A stretch of DNA of 6,440 nucleotides from an uncultured Butyricicoccus sp. (GTDB lineage: Bacteria; Bacillota; Clostridia; Oscillospirales; Butyricicoccaceae). Each line of letters starts with the position of its first letter. Within the stretch, counting starts at the first letter, position 1. Positions 1 to 5,406 of the stretch are shown one piece after another. The position numbers and the translations under genes are program-made. The notes beneath the pieces were generated by a model. It had not been told where the DNA came from. It made no database searches and saw nothing but the letters and a program-made list of their open reading frames with translations. The DNA is taken from NCBI GenBank assembly GCA_900547195.1, contig URFQ01000108.1, positions 1 to 6,440 of the forward strand, written 5' to 3'.

Positions 1-56
1 TGGATATTGACGGTGTATCTTATACCTTTGACGGGAATGGAGCCATGGTGCAGTAG
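1..56 (+). CDS. 3' end of a cell-wall-binding-repeat protein (partial)
   Basis: Reading from position 3, the frame gives DIDGVSYTFDGNGAMVQ and then a TAG stop at 54-56. The pattern (hydrophobic)-D-G-x-x-Y-x-F-D-x-N-G-A-M-V resembles the C-terminal unit of the glucan/choline-binding type repeats that anchor surface proteins and autolysins of Gram-positive bacteria to the wall. Only 17 full codons are visible, so nothing can be said about the enzymatic or adhesive domain that would lie to the left. The reading frame is open to the window edge. A wall-binding repeat is the best match, but a short coincidental similarity cannot be excluded. Codon use (GGT, GGG, GGA) resembles the left half of cysK and not the genes further right. 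Confidence 0.5.
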   Translation, partial: DIDGVSYTFDGNGAMVQ

Positions 57-83
57 GTTATAAGCCATGGTGCGTCAGGTTAT
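41..83 (+). repeat. Short tandem direct repeat over the stop codon of the leftmost gene
   Basis: Two 21-base copies, 41-61 and 63-83, share 18 of 21 bases and are separated by one base. Both begin AGCCATGGTGC and end AGGTTAT. The first copy contains the last codons (A-M-V-Q) and the TAG stop of the upstream gene; the second lies just downstream in non-coding sequence. The arrangement looks like a local duplication of the gene end. Confidence 0.6.
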
Positions 84-109
84 TTTGCGGCGCCCTTCCA
101 GAATAATAC

Positions 110-138
110 TTGACAAAACCAGGGTCCGGTCATATAAT
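110..138 (+). promoter_or_regulatory. Consensus SigA-type promoter of cysK
   Basis: TTGACA at 110-115 and TATAAT at 133-138 are both perfect consensus hexamers separated by the optimal 17 bases. Transcription should start near 145, leaving a leader of roughly 90 bases before the cysK start. This is the strongest promoter visible in the window. Such a promoter on a sulfur-assimilation gene normally needs repression, which fits the possible operator directly downstream. Confidence 0.85.
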
Positions 139-165
139 CCTACTAAACCTAGCGTTTAAGTATGA
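139..165 (+). promoter_or_regulatory. Possible operator overlapping the cysK transcription start
   Basis: Just after the -10 box, the sequence CCTACTAAAC, then CTAGC-like spacing, then GTTTAAGTAT forms an imperfect inverted repeat: TACT-AAAC opposite GTTT-A-AGTA, with one bulged base. A repressor bound here would block initiation. Cysteine-biosynthesis genes in Bacillota are often controlled by Rrf2-family repressors such as CymR, and an AT-rich CCTACTAAA-like half-site would suit that family. The assignment is an inference; no regulator gene is in the window. Confidence 0.3.
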
Positions 166-232
166 ATATAAAAGAAAGGCCCTTATATATCTGAGCGTAA
201 TAAAAATGCTCCGAAGGGGATGGTGGGAATGT

Positions 233-1162
233 ATGTCCAAGATCTACAAAGGTGTCATGGAACTGGTAGGCAATACCCCGTTGGTGGAGGTTGTAAACAT
301 TGAACAGCAGGAAAAGCTGAAGGCAACCCTGCTTGTAAAGCTGGAATATCTGAACCCGGCGGGCAGTGTCAAGGACCGGGTGGGAAAGGCCATGATCGAG
401 GATGCGGAGCAGAGGGGAATCTTAAAGCCTGGTTCCGTGATCATTGAGCCCACGTCCGGTAATACGGGGATCGGTCTTGCATCCATTGCAGCGGCAAAGG
501 GGTACAGGATGATACTGACTATGCCCGATACCATGAGCATTGAGCGCCGCAATATCCTGAAAGCTTACGGGGCGGAGATCGTGCTGACTCCCGGAGAACT
601 GGGTATGACAGGAGCGATTGAGAAAGCGGAGGAGCTGGCAAAGGAGATTCCGGGCAGCTTTATCCCCGGACAGTTTGTGAATCCCGTGAATCCCAAGGCC
701 CATATGGAGACAACCGGACCTGAGATCTGGAGAGATACCCAGGGGAAGGTGGACCTGTTTGTGGCCAGTGTGGGCACAGGCGGCACCATCACCGGCATCG
801 GCGAGGTACTCAAGGCGCAAAACCCGGGCATAACCATCTGGGCGGTTGAGCCGGAGCATGCGGCCATCCTGTCCGGCGGCTCCATCGGCACCCATATCCA
901 GATGGGCATTGGCGACGGCGTCATTCCTGCCATCCTCAACCGTGAAATCTATGACGATATTTACATTGTCACGGACGGCGAAGCCCTCCAGACCGCCAAG
1001 GATCTGGCACGAAAAGAAGGCCTGATGTGCGGCATTTCGTCCGGCACCAACGTCGCGGCGGCCATCCAGCTTGCGAAAAAGCTCGGCCCCGGCAAGCGCG
1101 TTGTCACCGTGCTTCCGGACACGGCAGAGCGCTATTTCTCCACCCCCCTGTTTGCGGACTGA
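233..1162 (+). CDS. cysK: Cysteine synthase (O-acetylserine sulfhydrylase), PLP enzyme
   Basis: Makes L-cysteine from O-acetylserine and sulfide in the cytoplasm using pyridoxal phosphate. The 309-residue product has the usual family length. Landmarks: VGNTPLVEV near residues 12-20; PAGSVKDR with the Schiff-base lysine K47; the substrate loop TSGNTG at 74-79; the phosphate-binding GTGGT at 181-185; GISSGTN at 267-273, whose serines contact the pyridine nitrogen; and LPDTAERYFSTPLF at the C terminus. ATG 233 is chosen because MSKIYK matches the normal start of the family; the open frame extends 41 codons upstream through non-conserved sequence that contains the promoter. A purine-rich AAGGGGA at 214-220 is a rather distant ribosome site. 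Where most CysK proteins have HKIQGIG, this one reads HIQMGIG (residues 221-227). Codon use changes sharply near residues 171-181, suggesting the gene is a mosaic. No cysE lies nearby, and the gene is probably monocistronic, with its own promoter and terminator. Confidence 0.95.
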   Translation: MSKIYKGVMELVGNTPLVEVVNIEQQEKLKATLLVKLEYLNPAGSVKDRVGKAMIEDAEQRGILKPGSVIIEPTSGNTGIGLASIAAAKGYRMILTMPDTMSIERRNILKAYGAEIVLTPGELGMTGAIEKAEELAKEIPGSFIPGQFVNPVNPKAHMETTGPEIWRDTQGKVDLFVASVGTGGTITGIGEVLKAQNPGITIWAVEPEHAAILSGGSIGTHIQMGIGDGVIPAILNREIYDDIYIVTDGEALQTAKDLARKEGLMCGISSGTNVAAAIQLAKKLGPGKRVVTVLPDTAERYFSTPLFAD

Positions 1163-1181
1163 TACAACATAATGCCTGAAT

Positions 1182-1208
1182 CCCTCCCGAAACGGGAGGG
1201 CTTTTTTT
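1182..1208 (+). terminator. Rho-independent terminator of cysK
   Basis: A perfect 8-base-pair, GC-rich stem (CCCTCCCG at 1182-1189, CGGGAGGG at 1193-1200) closes a three-base AAA loop and is followed by C and seven T residues. It sits 19 bases after the cysK stop codon, so cysK transcription should end here and not run into the efflux gene. Confidence 0.93.
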
Positions 1209-1216
1209 CTATCTGC

Positions 1217-1240
1217 ATGCACACAAGAAACCGCGTGCAT
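1217..1240. repeat. Imperfect palindrome upstream of the MATE gene, possible operator
   Basis: ATGCACAC at 1217-1224 and GCGTGCAT at 1233-1240 are inverted copies with one mismatch in eight, separated by eight bases. It lies between the cysK terminator and the probable MATE promoter. It has no T-tract, so it is not a terminator. It could bind a dimeric regulator upstream of the -35 region, but nothing else in the window supports this. Confidence 0.3.
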
Positions 1241-1268
1241 ATCTTCATTTTTTTGACCAAAAACACCA

Positions 1269-1297
1269 TGGAAATTTTGTGCGGTTCGTACTATACT
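1269..1297 (+). promoter_or_regulatory. Probable promoter of the MATE efflux gene
   Basis: TATACT at 1292-1297 matches five of six -10 positions. TGGAAA at 1269-1274 is a weaker -35 (four of six) at 17-base spacing. A better-looking TTGACC at 1253-1258 has no acceptable -10 at 16-18 bases. The -10 box is flanked by GTAC copies (1288-1291 and 1299-1302), which could be an operator. A start near 1304 would leave a leader of about 60 bases. Confidence 0.45.
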
Positions 1298-1349
1298 GGT
1301 ACAGGCAAATAAGCCGTCAGCTCCATTGATTTCGCTTTTTCTTATCCGC

Positions 1350-1355
1350 AGGGGG
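1350..1355 (+). promoter_or_regulatory. Ribosome binding site that sets the MATE start
   Basis: AGGGGG lies nine bases before ATG 1365. The alternative in-frame ATG at 1326 has no comparable purine-rich site and would add 13 residues that do not look like a MATE N terminus, so 1365 is preferred. Confidence 0.7.
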
Positions 1356-1364
1356 ACGCACATC

Positions 1365-2723
1365 ATGAACGATTTAACCGTGGGAAAACCGCTGAAAATA
1401 CTGATCCGGTTTTCGCTGCCCATGCTGATCAGCATGGTTTTTCAACAAATGTACAACATCGCCGATTCGGTCATCGCCGGCCAGCTGATTTCGGTCGACG
1501 CTCTCGCGGCCATCGGCGCCGCTTATCCGGCGACCGTCCTGTTCCTCGCCGTCGCAACCGGCGCTTCGGTCGGCTGCTCGGTGGTGGTTTCCCTGCGATT
1601 TGGACAAAAGGATATCGCGGGCGTGAAAAGCGCGGTCTATACCGCCTTCCTCTCGCTGACCGCGCTTGCGCTGGTTTTGACCGGCCTCGGCTTTCTGGTC
1701 ATGAAGCCTCTGCTGCGCATCATCGGCACCCCGACGATGATTTTCCATTCTTCGCTGCTGTATCTCTATGTGTACCTCGCCGGGGTTCTGTTCGTATTTC
1801 TGTACAACACAGCGAACGCGGTATTCAATGCGCTTGGCGACAGCCGCACACCGCTGTATTTCCTGATCTTCTCGTCCGTACTCAACATCGCGCTCGACCT
1901 GGTTTTTGTCCTTGTCATCAAAAACAGCGTCATGTCGCTTGCATGGGCGACTTTTTTGGCGCAGGGGGTATCCTCCATTCTCGCAACCATGACCCTGATG
2001 CACCGCATCCGGCGTCTGGAAACCGACGAACCGGCGCGCTGTTTTGACAAAGGGCTGCTGCCCGCCATGGCGGGCGTCGCCGTGCCGTCCATCTGCCAGC
2101 AATCCTTTGTCTCCGTCGGTATTTTCCTCGTGCAGGGCATCATCAACGATCTGGGCGCGGTGACTGTCGCGGCTTTCGCCGCCGCTTTGAAAATCAGCAC
2201 CTTTGCCTGTGTGCTGATCAATACCCTGCCGACCGCGCTGACTTCATTTGCCTCGCAGAATATTGGCGCGGGCCGCATCGACCGCACTCAGGAAGGTCTT
2301 AAATACTCCATCTGGATTGCTGAGGCGCTGATCCTGATCATCAACCTTGCGTTTTTTCTGTTTGGCGACCGGCTGGTGGGCTCGTTCGTCAGTGGCTCCT
2401 ATCAGGCGGAGGTCGTCGAGCAGGGCGCCTTATTCCTGCGCATCGTCGCGCCGTTTTACACGCTTATTGGCGTAAAAAATTCGTGCGACAGCGTACTGCG
2501 CGGCGGCGGCGTGATGGGGCAGTTCATGGCCACGACATTTACCGATCTGGTGCTGCGCGTCATCTTTTCCTATGCCTTTGCCAAAACGCTCGGGTTTTAT
2601 TCCATCTGCCTGGCCTATCCGTTCGGCTGGATTTTCGGCACCCTTTTGAGTGCTGTTTACTATAAAACGGGCCGCTGGAAGCGCATCGCCGAGGCGCGGC
2701 GGAGGGCGGAAGCCGTACATTGA
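1365..2723 (+). CDS. MATE-family multidrug/cation efflux transporter
   Basis: A 452-residue inner-membrane antiporter expected to export organic cations, drugs or metabolites in exchange for Na+ or H+. The length and hydrophobic pattern fit the usual 12 membrane helices in two related halves. Visible family features: an N-terminal helix with PMLISMVFQQMYNIADSV (19-36), where the P and the YNxxD are typical; AALAAIGAAYP-like sequence at 46-55; NAVFNALGDSRTPLYF (151-166) at the end of helix 4; LPTALTSFASQNIGAG (288-303) in the second half; and SVLRGGGVMGQ (376-386). A charged loop with RRLETDEPAR (216-225) separates the halves, and the C-terminal tail is basic (RWKRIAEARRRAE). It belongs with the large clostridial NorM/MepA/DinF-like MATE proteins; the substrate cannot be deduced. 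Glycine codons are mostly GGC, as in the right half of cysK and the genes downstream. Its neighbour on the right is convergent, so it is probably transcribed alone. Confidence 0.93.
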   Translation: MNDLTVGKPLKILIRFSLPMLISMVFQQMYNIADSVIAGQLISVDALAAIGAAYPATVLFLAVATGASVGCSVVVSLRFGQKDIAGVKSAVYTAFLSLTALALVLTGLGFLVMKPLLRIIGTPTMIFHSSLLYLYVYLAGVLFVFLYNTANAVFNALGDSRTPLYFLIFSSVLNIALDLVFVLVIKNSVMSLAWATFLAQGVSSILATMTLMHRIRRLETDEPARCFDKGLLPAMAGVAVPSICQQSFVSVGIFLVQGIINDLGAVTVAAFAAALKISTFACVLINTLPTALTSFASQNIGAGRIDRTQEGLKYSIWIAEALILIINLAFFLFGDRLVGSFVSGSYQAEVVEQGALFLRIVAPFYTLIGVKNSCDSVLRGGGVMGQFMATTFTDLVLRVIFSYAFAKTLGFYSICLAYPFGWIFGTLLSAVYYKTGRWKRIAEARRRAEAVH

Positions 2724-2724
2724 C

Positions 2725-2761
2725 AAAAAGCCGGTATTGCAGGGGCAATACCGGCTTTTTT
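2725..2761. terminator. Bidirectional terminator between convergent genes
   Basis: An 11-base-pair perfect stem (GCCGGTATTGC at 2730-2740, GCAATACCGGC at 2745-2755) with an AGGG loop is flanked by five A residues on the left and six T residues on the right. Read on the plus strand it terminates the MATE transcript two bases after the stop codon; read on the minus strand the left A-run becomes the U-tract that ends the DUF4364-type transcript. The minus-strand stop codon (2762-2760) abuts the stem flank. Confidence 0.93.
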
Positions 2762-3287
2762 ATTCTTTCTTGTAGTCGTCCGTTACCGCGCCAAGGAGCA
2801 CCTGATAGATTTTCTCGGCATTCCCCCGGAAATTACGCTCCAGCAGGCTGGCCTGCGCCCGGTTTACGACATTCATCTGAATCGAAAATACATCCTTCAT
2901 GGTCATCGTCACAAGCAGATCATGCTCGGAAAGCTCCTCCACCCTGGTAAGGATGGCCGCATCCCGCCGCAGCTTCTGCACGACGCGCAGCGCGGACTGC
3001 TGCGCGGCCTCGCGCACCGTATAGGGCAGGTTCTTTTCGAACAGCTCCATGGTATCGCGGCCCTTCTCCGTCACAGCATATTTCCCCGGTTCGGGTTCCG
3101 CCATGTGCCCGGTGGAAAGCATCTCGTCAAACGCTTCCTTGAGTTCAAAATAGCCGAAGCCTTCGTCACACCACGTACACAGATCAACAATATTCTCCAG
3201 ATCCACCGGAAACGGCAGAAATCCCGTTGCATATAGAATCAGGAACTTGATTTCCTCTTTTGTGCGGATAAACCCGTGACGCGCCAT
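2760..3287 (-). CDS. DUF4364-family protein (hypothetical, winged-helix-like N terminus)
   Basis: A 175-residue soluble protein that I assign to the DUF4364 family, which is widespread in Clostridia and has no established function. The first half has the look of a DNA-binding winged-helix module: helix-rich KEEIKFLILYATGFLPFPVD (10-29), a predicted recognition segment FGYFELKEAFDEMLSTGHM (44-62), then a short wing KYAVTEKGRDTMELF (69-83) like the TxxG turn of PadR/ArsR-type regulators. The second half (about 84-170) is a mixed helix/strand domain with several LL/VV strands. C37-T-W-C40 is a CxxC pair. ATG 3287 is chosen because GGAGG sits seven bases upstream; a longer frame reaching 3359 would run through the promoter. 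It lies 91 bases downstream of the antiporter operon on the same strand and converges with the MATE gene. A transcription-regulator role is an inference from the fold-like pattern. Confidence 0.85.
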   Translation of the reverse strand: MARHGFIRTKEEIKFLILYATGFLPFPVDLENIVDLCTWCDEGFGYFELKEAFDEMLSTGHMAEPEPGKYAVTEKGRDTMELFEKNLPYTVREAAQQSALRVVQKLRRDAAILTRVEELSEHDLLVTMTMKDVFSIQMNVVNRAQASLLERNFRGNAEKIYQVLLGAVTDDYKKE

Positions 3288-3294
3288 GTGCTCC

Positions 3295-3299
3295 CCTCC
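3295..3299 (-). promoter_or_regulatory. Ribosome binding site that sets the DUF4364-type start
   Basis: On the minus strand GGAGG (within GGGAGGGGAG) precedes ATG 3287 by seven bases, which is near-ideal. It rules against the upstream ATG at 3359, which would place this site inside coding sequence. Confidence 0.85.
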
Positions 3300-3329
3300 C
3301 AATCGGACAGATGTTCTTCTTTTTTTGTT

Positions 3330-3359
3330 AGTATACCATATTTCCCATCCAAAAAACAA
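3330..3359 (-). promoter_or_regulatory. Probable promoter of the DUF4364-type gene
   Basis: On the minus strand TATACT (3335-3330) is a five-of-six -10 box. TTGTTT (3359-3354) is a partial -35 at 18 bases. The start would fall near 3323, giving a leader of about 35 bases. No terminator is visible between the antiporter stop codon and this site, so read-through from the upstream operon could also contribute. Confidence 0.55.
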
Positions 3360-3378
3360 GCGATGTCCGGATTTTGTC

Positions 3379-5391
3379 TTACACCAGCAGATATACCAGC
3401 GTCAGCGTCAGGCCGATGCAGAACATTAGCAGGCCGAACGACAGGCTTGCGCCGATCAGGCGGCTGGTAAGCGCGGTTTCCTCCTGCCATTCGGCCAGCG
3501 AGAACACAAATGATCGATGTGCATGCCCTTTCCGGCGCGCAATGCGGTCGAGGAGCGGCCCCAGATGATCCGCCAGCCAGTAGCGCGTCAACGGACGCCG
3601 GCCCGGGCCGACGCTGCGCAGGATGGTCACGCGCAGGAGCGTGATGATCGCATCCATCAGGTAATCCAGGCAGCGGCACACGCAGCCTGTCAGAAACGGC
3701 AGCAGCCGCAAAACCACCGGCCGGTATACCCGGCGCTCCAGATCGAGCCACGCCGGCCATGCGTTTTGGAGCGCGCCGCCCCGCATCAGGCACTTACGGA
3801 TAATAAACGCATACAAAATCACGCCAATCCCGATGGAAATCGCCGCGCCCTTGAGGTTTCCCAGCGACAGATACTGCACCGCATGTTTGGACGCATGCAG
3901 GCCGGACAGCAGCATCCCCTCCCCGGTTAAGCGGTCCATGGTCTGATGGGGCGTCAGCCCAAGAATGAGCAGGATCAGCGCCGGCGCGCCGACTGCAAAG
4001 GCGGTGAGTTTCCCCATTTTAAGCGGCGCGCCTGCCTGCGCAGGCTTTGCGAGGAACAAAAGATAAAACAGCTTGGTCATATACGCAAGCGTCATGCCGC
4101 CCGACAGCAGAAACAGCCACTCAATGATATGCAGCGGCGCGAGCGTCATCCCGGCGAACCGTTCGGCGTGCGCGATATATTCGACGAGACCCTCGTGCAG
4201 CAGGGTCTTGCTGACGTAGCCGCTTGTCAAGGGAACGCCCGCAACGCTGATTCCGCTGATCAGGAAGCTGAGCTTGAGGATCAGCGGGCTGTTTTTCCCC
4301 GCCCCGCGCAGCGCATTGAGGTCGAGCGTATGGCAGTTCATGGCGAATACGCCCGCAGCGAGGAACAGAGTCGTTTTGATCAGCAAATGGTTCAGCATGT
4401 GCAGCTGCACGCCCGCCGCGGCCAGCCCGTGCCCCTCCCCCAGCAGGCTGAGCAGCGCGCAGCCTACCAAAATGAATCCGATCTGCGACACCGACGAACA
4501 CGCCAGCGTGCGCTTGAGATCGACCGCAAACAGCGCGAGCAGCGCACCGAGCACCATCGTCACAGTACCAAGCCCCAGCACGGCCTCCCCCCAGCGCAAA
4601 TCATGCGGGAACAGGTTTGCCGCCAGCAGCAGAACCCCGAACACGCCGCATTTGGTCAGCACGCCCGAAAGCAGGGCGCTCGCGGGCGCGGGCGCGACCG
4701 GATGCGCCATGGGCAGCCAGAAATGCAGCGGGAACATGCCCGCCTTGGCGCCAAATCCCAAAAGCAGCAGCGCCCCGGCAACGTACCATCCCGCCTCCCC
4801 GGCGTGCGCCGCAGCAGCCGCGGCAAGGCGGGAAATTTCCAGCGTCCCGGCGAGATGCTCCAGCAGGAACAGCCCCATCAGCAGCACCAGGCCGCCGATC
4901 ACCGCCACCGCCAGATAGGTGTCTGCGGCGTAACGTGCCTTGCCGCCGTCCTCGTGCGCCACCCAGACCCAACTCGCCAGAGACATGATTTCAAAAAAAA
5001 CGAACAGCGTATACAGCGTCCCCGCGAGGAACACCCCCATAACGCCTCCCAGCGTCAGGAACGTAAACAGGTGATAGCGGTTTGGATGCCCGTCATGCGC
5101 CAGATAGGCAGGCGCCATCGCGCACGCGCACAGCCACGCGAACGCGGCTGCCGCCGCCCACAGCGCGCGGAAACCATCCGCCGTCAGTTCCAGCCCCGCG
5201 CCGCAAAGCGCGGACGACCACGAAAGCGTTTGCCCGCGAACCGCCTGCGCACACAGGAGCGATGCCAGCGCCAGCTCCAAAAGCGCCGCAAGGGGTACGA
5301 ATCCATCCCGCGTCCGGGCGCTTTTCGCCCCGAGCAGCGCCGCCAGCAGGCCGGCGGCGAACGGCCACAAAACCAATGTGATGAGCAGCAT
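3379..5391 (-). CDS. NuoL/HyfB-like proton-conducting membrane subunit (complex I subunit 5 family)
   Basis: A 670-residue polytopic membrane protein of the proton-translocating superfamily shared by NuoL/M/N, MrpA/D and the Hyc/Hyf/Ech hydrogenase subunits. The polar residues that carry protons through the membrane are present: E134 in LFVFFEIMSLAS (helix 5), K216 in GFGAKAGMFPLHFWLP (helix 7), K247 in LLSGVLTKCGV (helix 8), H335 and K339 in HMLNHLLIKTTLFLAAG, and K395 in GVPLTSGYVSKTLL (helix 12). After the core, residues 540-640 are an amphipathic, Arg-rich stretch (WLDLERRVYRPVV onward) followed by a final helix at 645-670, resembling the lateral-helix-plus-anchor tail of NuoL. The length is like that of HyfB. 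ATG 5391 is chosen over ATG 5412, since AAGGAGG sits eight bases before it. It starts 14 bases after the stop of the upstream paralogue, so the two are co-transcribed. The parent complex (antiporter, hydrogenase or dehydrogenase) cannot be told from this window. Confidence 0.9.
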   Translation of the reverse strand: MLLITLVLWPFAAGLLAALLGAKSARTRDGFVPLAALLELALASLLCAQAVRGQTLSWSSALCGAGLELTADGFRALWAAAAAFAWLCACAMAPAYLAHDGHPNRYHLFTFLTLGGVMGVFLAGTLYTLFVFFEIMSLASWVWVAHEDGGKARYAADTYLAVAVIGGLVLLMGLFLLEHLAGTLEISRLAAAAAAHAGEAGWYVAGALLLLGFGAKAGMFPLHFWLPMAHPVAPAPASALLSGVLTKCGVFGVLLLAANLFPHDLRWGEAVLGLGTVTMVLGALLALFAVDLKRTLACSSVSQIGFILVGCALLSLLGEGHGLAAAGVQLHMLNHLLIKTTLFLAAGVFAMNCHTLDLNALRGAGKNSPLILKLSFLISGISVAGVPLTSGYVSKTLLHEGLVEYIAHAERFAGMTLAPLHIIEWLFLLSGGMTLAYMTKLFYLLFLAKPAQAGAPLKMGKLTAFAVGAPALILLILGLTPHQTMDRLTGEGMLLSGLHASKHAVQYLSLGNLKGAAISIGIGVILYAFIIRKCLMRGGALQNAWPAWLDLERRVYRPVVLRLLPFLTGCVCRCLDYLMDAIITLLRVTILRSVGPGRRPLTRYWLADHLGPLLDRIARRKGHAHRSFVFSLAEWQEETALTSRLIGASLSFGLLMFCIGLTLTLVYLLV

Positions 5392-5399
5392 GCCGTCCC

Positions 5400-5406
5400 C
5401 CTCCTT
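5400..5406 (-). promoter_or_regulatory. Ribosome binding site of the 670-residue subunit, overlapping the upstream stop
   Basis: On the minus strand AAGGAGG (5406-5400) lies eight bases before ATG 5391 and shares one base with the TAA (5408-5406) of the preceding gene. This layout suggests translational coupling. It also argues against the ATG at 5412, which would put the ribosome site inside the reading frame. Confidence 0.8.

Noticed and set aside
110..232. N-terminal extension of cysK by 41 codons
   Set aside because: It would begin inside the -35 box of the consensus promoter and encodes residues unlike any cysteine synthase N terminus. ATG 233 gives the family-typical MSKIYK.
139..232. 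Riboswitch or T-box in the cysK leader
   Set aside because: The leader is only about 90 bases and shows no terminator hairpin, T-box sequence or recognisable SAM-type core.
422..1435. A 337-codon open frame on the minus strand opposite cysK
   Set aside because: It crosses cysK, a strong terminator and the start of the MATE gene, has no ribosome site or recognisable domain, and overlaps genes with clear family signatures.
3340..3378. Terminator after the antiporter operon
   Set aside because: A run of six T exists on the minus strand, but I could find only a weak AT-only pairing before it and no GC-rich hairpin.
3239..3793. A 184-codon minus-strand frame spanning the antiporter tail and the DUF4364-type start
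   Set aside because: It overlaps two supported genes in another frame and reads as Arg/Ala/Gly/Pro-rich shadow sequence.
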